From: Amycolatopsis regifaucium
Lineage (GTDB): Bacteria > Actinomycetota > Actinomycetes > Mycobacteriales > Pseudonocardiaceae
Assembly (NCBI RefSeq): GCF_001613935.1
Contig: NZ_LQCI01000018.1
Location: 34,602-98,601 of the forward strand
Reading direction: 5' to 3'
Length of the DNA stretch: 64,000 nt
The notes under the pieces were generated by a model. It saw only the letters and a program-made list of their open reading frames with translations, searched no databases and was not told the origin of the DNA. The first letter of the stretch is position 1. Each line of letters begins with the position of its first letter. The translations under genes and the position numbers were made by a program. This document shows positions 8,532 to 16,560 of the stretch, in pieces.

Positions 8532-9743
8532 GTGAGGCGAGTGGACACCGGCCAGGCGTTCGATGCCGTCGCGAAACTGCTGGAGTCCAGCCACTTGATG
8601 ACGGCTGATCAGCTTCCGGCCAGTGTCGCCGAGCACGCCGCCCATGCGGGTTTTCGCGACACACGTATCTATCTGGCGGACGTGCGCCAGGAGAAGCTGG
8701 TGCGGCTTTCCGGGTCCGGCGAGACGCTGTCGGTCGACACCACCCTCGCCGGCCGCGCGTTCCGCAACGCCGAAACGGTCACCGTCGGCCGGACACCACG
8801 GACACATACGTGGACCCCGCTGCTGGACGGCACCGAACGACTCGGGGTCCTGCGGGCCACGACCACGACGATGGACGAAGCAGCCGCCACCGTGTTGCGC
8901 GCGCTGGCCGCCTCCGTGGCGTTGATGGTCGTCAGCAAACGGCCGTACAGCGACACCATCGTCCGCCTGACGCGCTCACGTCCGCTGTCGGTGGAGGCGG
9001 AGATCGTGACGTCCATGCTGCCACCGCTGACTTTCGCCACCACCGACGTGGTCGTGGCCGCGGTGGTGGAACCCGCCTACGACGTCGGCGGGGACGCGAT
9101 CGATTACGCGGTCCACGAGGACATCCTGTTCCTGTCCATCTTCGACGCGATGGGGCACGACCTCTCCGCGGGACTGACCGCGACCCTCGCGACGGCGACC
9201 TGGAGACGTTGCCGTCGTGCCGATGCCGACCTGGTGACGGCGAGCGGCGTCATCGACCGGGTGATCAGGGACCAGTTCGACCGGCAGCGGTTCGTCACCG
9301 GCGTCCTCGCTTGGCTGGACCGCCGGTCCGGTGTGCTGCGATGGGTCAATCGTGGCCATCCGCCACCGTTACTCCTCCGCGAAGGTCGGCGGCCCGCCGA
9401 ACTGCGTTGTCCGCCCGCGCCACCGATGGGACTGGGTCTCGGCGACGCGCCGATCCCGTGCGATATCCGGCTTCGAGCCGGAGACCGGGTGCTGTTCTAC
9501 ACCGACGGGATCGTCGAAGCGCGCGACGAAGCGGACCGGGAATTCGGGCTGGACCGGTTCGCCGACTTCGTCATCCGGCACGAAGCGGACGGTTACTCGC
9601 CGCCGGAGACACTGCGACGGCTGATGCGGTCGATCCTGCGGCACCAGAACGACCGCCTGCAGGACGACGCCACCGTGATGCTGCTGGAGTGGCGCGGCCG
9701 GCGTGAAGCCCGCATGGTGCCCACCCACCCGGAAGAACCGTGA
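8532..9743 (+). CDS. GAF-like / PP2C (SpoIIE-type) serine phosphatase
   Basis: 403 aa soluble regulatory phosphatase. Residues ~1-150 look like a GAF-type sensor; residues ~165-390 are a SpoIIE-like PP2C domain with YDVGGDAIDYA, SIFDAMGHDLSAG, WVNRGHPPPLLL and FYTDGIVEARD, retaining the metal-binding aspartates. Such proteins usually dephosphorylate anti-anti-sigma factors in partner-switching pathways; no anti-sigma gene is in the window. The start is ambiguous: GTG at 8532 or the GTG at 8541. A family A repeat begins directly after the stop codon. Confidence 0.82.
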   Translation: MRRVDTGQAFDAVAKLLESSHLMTADQLPASVAEHAAHAGFRDTRIYLADVRQEKLVRLSGSGETLSVDTTLAGRAFRNAETVTVGRTPRTHTWTPLLDGTERLGVLRATTTTMDEAAATVLRALAASVALMVVSKRPYSDTIVRLTRSRPLSVEAEIVTSMLPPLTFATTDVVVAAVVEPAYDVGGDAIDYAVHEDILFLSIFDAMGHDLSAGLTATLATATWRRCRRADADLVTASGVIDRVIRDQFDRQRFVTGVLAWLDRRSGVLRWVNRGHPPPLLLREGRRPAELRCPPAPPMGLGLGDAPIPCDIRLRAGDRVLFYTDGIVEARDEADREFGLDRFADFVIRHEADGYSPPETLRRLMRSILRHQNDRLQDDATVMLLEWRGRREARMVPTHPEEP

Positions 9744-9767
9744 CGCGTTTAGTCCTCTGAATGCGGT
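9744..9767 (+). repeat. Family A 3'-end element (single unit)
   Basis: Reads GTTTAGTCCTCTGAATGCGG in its centre and starts at the base after the phosphatase stop codon. It shares the core GTCCTCT(A/G)A.TGCGG with units at 13931, 25529, 37324 and, inverted, 59563. Confidence 0.7.
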
Positions 9768-9924
9768 CTTCAACGCTCCGTCGATAAATCGCGTGACCGG
9801 CCGGAAACACGCTGCTAACGTCCGGCCCGGCCAGGTGTTTTCCGAGAGAAGGAGAACGGCGTGCGGTGCGCTGTCGAGTCCCCGAGTCGTACGGACCTTT
9901 CGACAGCCCTGGAGCCGTTCATCC

Positions 9925-11886
9925 ATGGAACACCTGAACATCGGAATTCTCGCCCATGTCGACGCCGGTAAGACGAGCCTGACGGAGCGCCTGCTCCATC
10001 ACACCGGGGCCATCGGCACCCTCGGCCGCGTCGACGCCGGGGACACGCGTACCGACACGATGGAACTGGAACGCCGCCGCGGCATCACCATCCGCTCGGC
10101 CGTCGTCGCCTTTCGCGTCGGTGACCTGCGGGTCAACCTGATCGACACCCCCGGCCACCCGGATTTCATCGCCGAGGTCGAGCGCGCGCTGCGGGTGCTC
10201 GACGCCGTCGTCCTCGTCGTCTCAGCCGTCGAGGGCGTGCAAGCACAGACGCGAGTACTCATGCGCGCCCTCACCCGGCTGCGGATCCCCGTGGTGATCT
10301 TCGCCAACAAGATCGACCGCGCCGGCGCCCGCTTCGACGGGCTCCTCGCCGACCTCACCGAACGCCTCGGCGTCGCGTGCGTGCCGATGTCCGGCGTCGA
10401 CGACCTCGGCACGGCGGACGCGAAGGTGCGGCCGCGCCCGGTCTCGCCGTCGGCCGCGCTCGCCGAAACGCTGGCCGAGCACAGCGACGACTTCCTGGCC
10501 GCGTACCTCGATGGCATGCCGACCGCCGAGGATTACCGAGCCGAAGTCGTCCGCCAGACCCGGTGCGGTGTCGTCTCCCCGGTCTTCTTCGGATCCGCGC
10601 ACAGTGGCGAGGGGATCGCCGGCCTGACCGACGGCATCCGCGAATTCCTCGCCGGGACGGCGAAACCAGTGATCGACGACCAGCTGCGGGCCGCCGTGTT
10701 CAAGATCGAACGCGGCCGCGCCCACGAGAAGATCGCCTACCTCCGCGTGTTCTCCGGTGAGATCGGCGCGCGAGACGTCGTCAGGTTCCATCGCCGGGGA
10801 CCGGGCGGGCCGGTCACGACGGAGGCGAAGGTGAGCGCGGTGCGCGTCTTCGAGGTCGGCGACGGCACCGTGGAGGCCCGCGCCCGGGCCGGGCAGATCG
10901 CCAAGGTCACCGGCCTCAAGGAGATCCGGATCGGTGACCAGGTCGGGGTCTTCGACGCCGAAGGGGCAGCGGCCCGGTTCCCGCCGCCCGCGTTGGAGAC
11001 CGTGGTCGTTCCCGGCCGGTCCGAGGAAACGCCTTCGGTCTTCGCCGCCCTGCGGGAACTGGCGGAACAGGACCCGCTGATCTCCGCCGCGCAGGACGAC
11101 GAGACCCGTCAGATCTCCGTACGGCTCTACGGCGAGGTGCAGAAGGAGATCATCGCGGAAACGCTCGCCGGGGAACACGGCCTCGACGTCGGGTTCGCCG
11201 CCACGCGGACGATCTGTGTCGAGCGGCCGATCGGCACCGGATCCTCACTGTGGGAGATCACCGAACCGCGGAACCCGTACTTCGCGACACTCGGCCTCCG
11301 TGTGGAGCCCGGCGCTCCCGGATCGGGACTGAACTTCGGCCTCGACGTCGAACTCGGCTCCCTCCCCCTCGCCTTCCACAAGGCCATCGAGGAGGCGGTC
11401 GAGGCGGCACTGCGGCACGGACCGTCCGGCTGGGAGGTCGTCGACTGCGTGGTGACCATCACCCACACCGGCTACTTCAGCCCGGTCAGCGCGGCGGGCG
11501 ACTTCCGCAAGGTCGCCCCGCTCGCGTTACGGGAGGCACTGGAGGCGGCGGGGACGGAGATACTGGAACCGATCAGCCGCGTCGAACTGGAGTTGCCCGC
11601 CGACGTGGTGAACGTGACGCTGTCCCGGTTGATCGAACTCGGCGGGATCGTCACCGGTTCGGTGCTCCGCGGCGACCGGGCCGAACTGACCGGCACCCTG
11701 CCAACCGGGCAGGTCACCGGGTTCGAACGGCGGCTTCCCGGCCTCTCCCGCGGCGAGGGGCTGCTGACCAGTGAGCCGGGCGGCCACCGGCCGATGGTTA
11801 GTCCGAATCGTCCAACGTCCCCGAACCCGGACCGAGTAAGTTCGGAAGGTCGGCGCAACCAGGCCGGCCATGGGAAAGGGACATGA
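9925..11886 (+). CDS. Tet(M)/Otr(A)-like ribosomal protection GTPase
   Basis: 653 aa translation GTPase of the EF-G-like group that removes tetracyclines from the ribosome. It starts directly with the G domain: HVDAGKT at residues 10-16 (G1), RRRGITI (G2), DTPGHPD (G3) and NKID (G4). EF-G domains II-V follow. The length matches Tet(M)/Otr(A) (about 640-665 aa) and it lacks the extra G' insertion of EF-G. ATG 9925 is chosen because it begins MEHLNIGILAHVDAGKT, as this family does. The last ~40 residues are a polar tail of low complexity. The next gene overlaps by 4 bases. Actinomycete chromosomes often carry such genes, so resistance in this host is not proven. Confidence 0.88.
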   Translation: MEHLNIGILAHVDAGKTSLTERLLHHTGAIGTLGRVDAGDTRTDTMELERRRGITIRSAVVAFRVGDLRVNLIDTPGHPDFIAEVERALRVLDAVVLVVSAVEGVQAQTRVLMRALTRLRIPVVIFANKIDRAGARFDGLLADLTERLGVACVPMSGVDDLGTADAKVRPRPVSPSAALAETLAEHSDDFLAAYLDGMPTAEDYRAEVVRQTRCGVVSPVFFGSAHSGEGIAGLTDGIREFLAGTAKPVIDDQLRAAVFKIERGRAHEKIAYLRVFSGEIGARDVVRFHRRGPGGPVTTEAKVSAVRVFEVGDGTVEARARAGQIAKVTGLKEIRIGDQVGVFDAEGAAARFPPPALETVVVPGRSEETPSVFAALRELAEQDPLISAAQDDETRQISVRLYGEVQKEIIAETLAGEHGLDVGFAATRTICVERPIGTGSSLWEITEPRNPYFATLGLRVEPGAPGSGLNFGLDVELGSLPLAFHKAIEEAVEAALRHGPSGWEVVDCVVTITHTGYFSPVSAAGDFRKVAPLALREALEAAGTEILEPISRVELELPADVVNVTLSRLIELGGIVTGSVLRGDRAELTGTLPTGQVTGFERRLPGLSRGEGLLTSEPGGHRPMVSPNRPTSPNPDRVSSEGRRNQAGHGKGT

Positions 11887-12629
11887 TGGATCAGTTTCGC
11901 GACACCACCTCGGCGTTGCGAGAGCTCACCGAGTCGATCCGGCTCGACGAGTCCCGCGACGAGCTGCTGGTGCGGGTGGCGAAGAAGGTGGTCGGCCTGC
12001 TGCCTCAAGCGGACGCGGCCACCGTCACGCTCTACGAAAACGACGAACCGAGCACCGTCGCCGCCACCGACGAGTCCCTGCTTCCCTTGGACAAGACCCA
12101 GTACAGCGCCGACGAGGGCCCGTGCTTGACGGCGGCCCGAACCGGGACGATCGTCCGGACCCGGCTGGAGACCGCGTCCGTCCGCTGGCCCGATTTCGCG
12201 GCCGCCGCCGAGCAACTGGGTGTCCGGACCGCGCTGGCCTGCCCGTTGTTCCTCCCTGACGACGGGCACGGCTACCGGCGCCGCGACACCGAGCCGCTGG
12301 CAGGCGCGCTCAACGTCTGGAGCTACTCCGAGAACGCCTTCGACCCGGTCGAGTCGGCGCTGATCGCGATGTTCACCTCGGCGATCTCGGCGATCGTCCT
12401 GACCGCGTCCCGCTGGGCCGCCGCCGAAAAGCAGGCGGAGTCCCTGGTCGCCGCGCTGGAGACCAGGGACTCCATCGCCACCGCGAAGGGCATCGTGATG
12501 GCACGTCTGGAACTGAACGCCGACGAGGCGTTCCGGTGGCTCACGGAGGCGTCACAGCACACGAACCGGAAGATCCGGGAGATCTCGGTGCTGATCGCCG
12601 AAGACCCGAAAGCCGTGTTCGGGCGCTAG
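11883..12629 (+). CDS. GAF-ANTAR transcription antitermination regulator
   Basis: 248 aa. An N-terminal GAF sensor domain (about 20-170, with SADEGPCLTAARTG and RTALACPLFL) is followed by a C-terminal ANTAR RNA-binding domain (about 180-240: LVAALETRDSIATAKGIVMARLELNADEAFRWL) of the type that binds paired hairpins in mRNA leaders. The ATG overlaps the stop of the GTPase gene (ATGA), indicating coupled translation. The 3' end overlaps the convergent dehydrogenase stop by 4 bases. Its RNA target is not visible. Confidence 0.85.
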   Translation: MMDQFRDTTSALRELTESIRLDESRDELLVRVAKKVVGLLPQADAATVTLYENDEPSTVAATDESLLPLDKTQYSADEGPCLTAARTGTIVRTRLETASVRWPDFAAAAEQLGVRTALACPLFLPDDGHGYRRRDTEPLAGALNVWSYSENAFDPVESALIAMFTSAISAIVLTASRWAAAEKQAESLVAALETRDSIATAKGIVMARLELNADEAFRWLTEASQHTNRKIREISVLIAEDPKAVFGR

Positions 12630-13765
12630 CCCAGCGAGATCCGTCGGTTCTCCCGTGACGACTCGAGGCCTGCCTCCGCGAGCCGGATGCCGCGGACACC
12701 CGCCATGAAGTCGTAGGGGTGCGGCGCGTCCTCCACGACGTGCCGGATGAACTGGTCCCACTGGGCGCGGAAGCCGTTGCCGAACTCCTCGTTGTCCGGC
12801 ACCTCCTGCCACTGGGCGCGGTAGGACCGGGTCTCGGCCAGATCGGGGTTCCACACCGGCTTCGGCGTGGCCTCCCTCGGCTGGATGACGCACCGGTGCA
12901 GACCCGCGACCGCGCTCCCGCGCGTGCCGTCGACCTGGAACTCCACCAGTTCGTCGCGATGGACCCGCACGCACCAGGACGAGTTGAGCTGGGCGATGAC
13001 ACCGCCTTCGAGCTCGAAGATCGCGTACGCGGCGTCGTCGGCGGTGGCCGGGTAGCGCTCACCCTTCTCGTCGACGCGCTCCGGGATGTGGGTGACGGCC
13101 TTCGCGGTCACGGCGTTGACGGCGCCGAAGAGGTTCTCCAGCACGTAGTTCCAGTGGCAGAACATGTCGACGACGATGCCGCCGCCGTCTTCGGCACGAT
13201 AGTTCCAGCTCGGGCGCTGCGCGCTCTGCCAGTCACCCTCGAAGACCCAGTAGCCGAACTCGCCGCGCACGGAGAGCACCTGCCCGAAGAAGCCGCTGTC
13301 GAGCAGCCGCTTCAGCTTGAGCAGGCCGGGCAGGTACAGCTTGTCGTGGACGACGCCGTTCTTGACCCCGGCCGCCTCCGCGTGCCGCGCCAGGGCGAGC
13401 GCGCCTTCGACCGACTCCGCGACCGGCTTTTCGGTGTAGATGTGCTTGCCCGCGTCGATGGCGCGGACGATCGACTTCTCCCGGACGGCGGTCAGCTGCG
13501 CGTCGAAGTAGAGCGGGAGGTCGTCGTCGCCGAGCGCCGCGTCGAGGTCGGTGGTCCAGCGGGTCAGCCCGTGCCGCGTGGCGATTTCTTCGAGCTTGTC
13601 CGCGTTACGGCCCACCAGGACCGGCTCCAGCAGGACCCGTGACCCGTCGGACAGTTCGACCCCACCCGCCTCGTTGATCGCCAGGACCGAGCGCACCAGG
13701 TGCTGCCGGTAGCCCATCCGCCCGGTGACGCCGTTCATCACGACGCCGAGTGTCCGCGTGGTCAT
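12626..13765 (-). CDS. Gfo/Idh/MocA-family sugar dehydrogenase
   Basis: 379 aa NAD(P)-dependent oxidoreductase. The N-terminal Rossmann part contains GVMNGVTGRMGYRQHLVRS and IYTEKPVAES (the conserved EKP lysine of the family); the C-terminal alpha/beta domain includes VVDMFCHWNYVLENLFG, with a histidine at the usual catalytic position. Members oxidise or epimerise sugars and inositols. The ribosome binding site AAAGGAGAA precedes the ATG. Two GAAAGCGCTTTC operators lie upstream, so a LacI-type regulator encoded elsewhere probably controls it. The exact sugar is unknown. Confidence 0.85.
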   Translation of the reverse strand: MTTRTLGVVMNGVTGRMGYRQHLVRSVLAINEAGGVELSDGSRVLLEPVLVGRNADKLEEIATRHGLTRWTTDLDAALGDDDLPLYFDAQLTAVREKSIVRAIDAGKHIYTEKPVAESVEGALALARHAEAAGVKNGVVHDKLYLPGLLKLKRLLDSGFFGQVLSVRGEFGYWVFEGDWQSAQRPSWNYRAEDGGGIVVDMFCHWNYVLENLFGAVNAVTAKAVTHIPERVDEKGERYPATADDAAYAIFELEGGVIAQLNSSWCVRVHRDELVEFQVDGTRGSAVAGLHRCVIQPREATPKPVWNPDLAETRSYRAQWQEVPDNEEFGNGFRAQWDQFIRHVVEDAPHPYDFMAGVRGIRLAEAGLESSRENRRISLG

Positions 13766-13777
13766 CCGTTCTCCTTT

Positions 13778-13789
13778 GAAAGCGCTTTC
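13778..13789. promoter_or_regulatory. LacI-type operator 1 (GAAAGCGCTTTC)
   Basis: A perfect 12-base palindrome 12 bases before the start codon of the dehydrogenase, directly upstream of its ribosome binding site. Palindromes with a central CG and this GAAAGCG half are typical of LacI/GalR family operators. A hexamer GATACT on the minus strand at 13794-13799 could be a -10 box that it overlaps. Confidence 0.65.
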
Positions 13790-13854
13790 TCAGTATCGAG
13801 ACTCAAGAATCAGGCGGCGGCCGCGCGCAACCCCGACCGGTGCCGCCCAATCTT

Positions 13855-13866
13855 GAAAGCGCTTTC
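13855..13866. promoter_or_regulatory. LacI-type operator 2 (GAAAGCGCTTTC)
   Basis: Exact second copy of the palindrome at 13778, 77 bases further upstream (about seven helical turns), an arrangement that would allow looping by a tetrameric LacI-type repressor (inference). Confidence 0.65.
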
Positions 13867-13930
13867 TCGCGGTGTCAAGTAGCCGGGAGACGATGGGGAC
13901 TTTCCCCACAGGACACCACTTCCGCAATTC

Positions 13931-13978
13931 GTCCTCTGGATGCGGTAGTTGCACGTGCATGTACCGCCTCCAGAGGAC
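13931..13978. repeat. Family A inverted repeat
   Basis: Arms GTCCTCTGGATGCGGTA and TACCGCCTCCAGAGGAC (one mismatch in 17) around a loop containing the palindrome TGCACGTGCA. It lies 13 bases past the stop codon of the MerR gene and upstream of the dehydrogenase operators, so it probably ends the MerR transcript. Confidence 0.75.
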
Positions 13979-13991
13979 CAACGATGGTGCG

Positions 13992-14366
13992 TCAAGAAAC
14001 GGCGGGGTCGTAGGCGCGGACGGCGTGGAGGTACTCGGTGATGGCGTCCCGGTTGCGGAGCAGGCATTCGGCGCGCCGGGTCATCCGGTCACGTTCACTC
14101 TCCAGGGTCTGGAGCATTTCCGGGGTCGCGTCCGGGAAGTAGATCTGCCGGGGCTTGTCCAGGCACGGCAGGATCTGCTTGATGATCCGCGTCGGCAGCC
14201 CGGCGTCGAGCAGACCGCGAACCTGGATGACCCTGTCGACCGACGACTCGTCGTAATCCCGGTAGCCGTTGGCCTGCCGTCGCGAGACGATGAGACCCTG
14301 CTCTTCGTAGTACCGCAGCAGACGACGCGACGTCCCCGTCCGCTCGGACAGCTCTCCGATCCGCAT
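13992..14366 (-). CDS. MerR-family transcriptional regulator
   Basis: 124 aa. The N-terminal winged helix (MRIGELSERTGTSRRLLRYYEEQGLI, with NGYRDYDESSVDRV) is a standard MerR DNA-binding domain; the rest is a helical dimerisation coil with a conserved-looking LPCLD segment. It is short, with little room for a ligand domain. It is divergent from the MFS exporter gene, with a palindrome between them, so it most likely controls that exporter and itself. ATG 14366 is chosen because the domain begins there; longer frames upstream are not coding. Confidence 0.88.
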   Translation of the reverse strand: MRIGELSERTGTSRRLLRYYEEQGLIVSRRQANGYRDYDESSVDRVIQVRGLLDAGLPTRIIKQILPCLDKPRQIYFPDATPEMLQTLESERDRMTRRAECLLRNRDAITEYLHAVRAYDPAVS

Positions 14367-14390
14367 GTGCGCCACCTCACCCTGGCCGAC

Positions 14391-14415
14391 TTGACCTTCA
14401 CATCTATGTGATGGT
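14391..14415. promoter_or_regulatory. MerR-type operator between merR-like and MFS genes
   Basis: Contains TTGACC (14391-14396, possible -35 box for the exporter) and the dyad TCACATCTATGTGA (arms TCACAT/ATGTGA, 14398-14411) extended by ACC/GGT. A dyad next to a -35 element in a divergent MerR/exporter gap is the usual layout for a MerR-controlled promoter. Confidence 0.55.
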
Positions 14416-14430
14416 TCGAGCATACGGAGC

Positions 14431-15657
14431 ATGACTCCGAAACTCCCACTCGGCGCGCTCCTCGCGCTGACCACCGCGGCGTTCGTCACCGTCCTCACCG
14501 AAGCCCTGCCCGCGGGCGTGCTGCCCGCGATGAGCGCCGGTCTCGGCGTGAGCGAAGCCGCGACCGGGCAACTCGTGACGGTGTACGCGATCGGCACCGC
14601 GCTCACCGCGATCCCCCTGTCCGCGGCCACGTCCGGCTGGCGGCGCAAACGCTTGCTGCTGGCCGGCGTCACCGGTTTCGCCGTCGCCAACACGGTCACG
14701 GCGCTGTCCACGAACTACCCGCTCACGCTCGGCGCGCGCTTCGTCGCCGGTGTCGCCGCGGGTGTCGTCTGGGCACTGCTGGCCGGTTACGCGCGGCGGC
14801 TGGCGCCGGAGCCGGTGCAGGGCAAGGCGATCGCCGTCGTGATGACCGGTATCCCGCTCGCGCTTTCGCTCGGCATCCCCGCGGGCACGTTCCTGGGTGG
14901 CGCCTTCGGCTGGCAAGTGACGTTCTCGCTCATGTCGCTGATCGCACTCGGCCTCCTCGGCTGGATCGCGCTGGCCGTCCCCGACTTCCCGGGACAGGAC
15001 AAGGGCGGCAGGCTCCCCGTGCGGGCGACCCTCGCCGTGCCCGGCGTGACCGCGGTTCTCTTCGTGACGCTGACCTTCGTGTTGGCGCACAACGTCCTCT
15101 ACACCTACATCGCCACCTTCCTCGAATCCGTGTCGATGGGCGGCGCGGTCGAGGAGATCCTGCTGGTGTTCGGACTGGCATCGATGGTCAGTATCTGGAT
15201 CGTCGGTCACTTCATCGACCGGCGACTGCGCTTCCTGAGCGTCGCGAGCACCCTTCTCGTCGCCCTTGGCGCGACGATTCTGGCTCTGCTGGGCGAAAGT
15301 CCGGTAATGGTCTACCTGGCGGCGACCTTGTGGGGGCTCGGCTGGGGCGGCGTCCCGACGCTGCTGCAGACCGCCGCCGCGCGGGCGGGCGACAAAGGCG
15401 GCGCGGCGGACATCGCGCAGGCCATGCTCGTCACGCTGTGGAACGCCGCGATGGCGGGCGGCGGGATCGCCGGCGGCGTCCTCCTCGACGGCTTCGGCCC
15501 CGGGTCGTTCCCCTGGAGCGTGCTGGTATTGCTGGTACCGACGCTGGCCGTGGTCCTGCTGGCCCGGCGGAACGGGTTCACAACGGCAACTCCGGATGAC
15601 TCCGGATCGCCTCGAGAACCAGGTCGACAGCGGCGCGAGGCGCGGACCCGCGCCTGA
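14431..15657 (+). CDS. MFS transporter (DHA1 drug-efflux type)
   Basis: 408 aa membrane protein with about twelve hydrophobic segments. The first helices contain FVTVLTEALPAGVLPAMSAGLGVSE and the loop after helix 2 reads SGWRRKRLLLAG, as in DHA1 drug/arabinose exporters such as the Cmx/CmlR group. The tail is arginine-rich and overlaps the convergent LysR gene by 80 bases, so the last ~25 residues may not be conserved. Divergent MerR regulation suggests inducible efflux of a small toxic molecule (inference). Confidence 0.85.
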   Translation: MTPKLPLGALLALTTAAFVTVLTEALPAGVLPAMSAGLGVSEAATGQLVTVYAIGTALTAIPLSAATSGWRRKRLLLAGVTGFAVANTVTALSTNYPLTLGARFVAGVAAGVVWALLAGYARRLAPEPVQGKAIAVVMTGIPLALSLGIPAGTFLGGAFGWQVTFSLMSLIALGLLGWIALAVPDFPGQDKGGRLPVRATLAVPGVTAVLFVTLTFVLAHNVLYTYIATFLESVSMGGAVEEILLVFGLASMVSIWIVGHFIDRRLRFLSVASTLLVALGATILALLGESPVMVYLAATLWGLGWGGVPTLLQTAAARAGDKGGAADIAQAMLVTLWNAAMAGGGIAGGVLLDGFGPGSFPWSVLVLLVPTLAVVLLARRNGFTTATPDDSGSPREPGRQRREARTRA

Positions 15658-16474
15658 TCGCCGCGGTGATGGAGCGGGTGACCGGCGTCGCGAGTTCGCG
15701 CGTGGCGACGTGGTAGCGCTTGTCGACGGCGAGGCCGGGCAGCAACGCGATCGCGAGCCCGGCCTCGACGTGCTGCAACGTCATCATGTAGTTGCTGAAC
15801 CGGCACACCACTCGCGGTTCGAACCCGGCTTCACGGCAGAGCCGGGTGGCGAGGTTCGCCATGTACGACTGGGGGACGTCGAACGCCCAGGGCTCGTTCG
15901 CGTAGGCGGAAAGGTCGGCGGGGCCACGGCCGGCGGCCGGATGACCGGGTGGGACCACGAGGACGATCGGGTCGGTCGCGATCGGCACGAGATCGACGTC
16001 CGGCCCCAGCGGCTGCTCGACGAAATCCGTGGTGGTGATGATGACGTCGGCGTCGCCGACCCGGAGCGCGGGCAGGCTGGCGTGCGGTTCGAGTTCGAGC
16101 AGTTCGATGTCCAGTTGCGGATGCGAGCGGGCCAGCCGGGTCACCGCGGGGACGGCGATGGTGTGGATCGCGCTCTGGAAGGCGCCGAGGCGGACCAGCC
16201 CCGCCGGTGCTTCGCCGAGGCTGCGTAACTCGGCCTCGACGGTCTCCATGTGATCGAGGATCGCTCTCGCCCGGCGGGCCAGCATCGACCCGGCCGGGGT
16301 CAGCCGGACACGCCGCCCGGTGCGCTCCAGCAACCGCGTCCGCGTTTCGGCCTCGAGGACCGCGAGCTGCTGGGACACGCTGGACGCGCTCAAGTTGGCC
16401 GCCTTCGCGACCGCGCGGACCGTGCCGAGGGTGTCCAGCCGGCTCAGCAGGCTGAGCCTCCAGGGGTTGAGCAT
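15578..16474 (-). CDS. LysR-family regulator, DgdR-like by position
   Basis: 298 aa. An N-terminal LysR helix-turn-helix (LDTLGTVRAVAKAANLSASSVSQQLAVLEAETRTRLLERTGRRVRLTPAG) is followed by a periplasmic-binding-like effector domain. It is divergent from a dialkylglycine decarboxylase-like gene 86 bases away, the arrangement described for dgdR/dgdA in Burkholderia cepacia, so it is likely its regulator. The stop codon lies inside the MFS gene. Confidence 0.82.
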   Translation of the reverse strand: MLNPWRLSLLSRLDTLGTVRAVAKAANLSASSVSQQLAVLEAETRTRLLERTGRRVRLTPAGSMLARRARAILDHMETVEAELRSLGEAPAGLVRLGAFQSAIHTIAVPAVTRLARSHPQLDIELLELEPHASLPALRVGDADVIITTTDFVEQPLGPDVDLVPIATDPIVLVVPPGHPAAGRGPADLSAYANEPWAFDVPQSYMANLATRLCREAGFEPRVVCRFSNYMMTLQHVEAGLAIALLPGLAVDKRYHVATRELATPVTRSITAAIRRGSAPRAAVDLVLEAIRSHPELPL

Positions 16475-16560
16475 GACCTCATTGTTGTACGGATCAGCCG
16501 AACAGCACAGCCGGAATTGTGAGCTGGACGTGTCGCTCGGCAGCGCCTTACCGTCGGGGC

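Noticed and set aside
13960..14000. A second LacI site near the family A element
   Set aside because: The central TGCACGTGCA is part of the repeat loop and differs from the GAAAGCGCTTTC operators.
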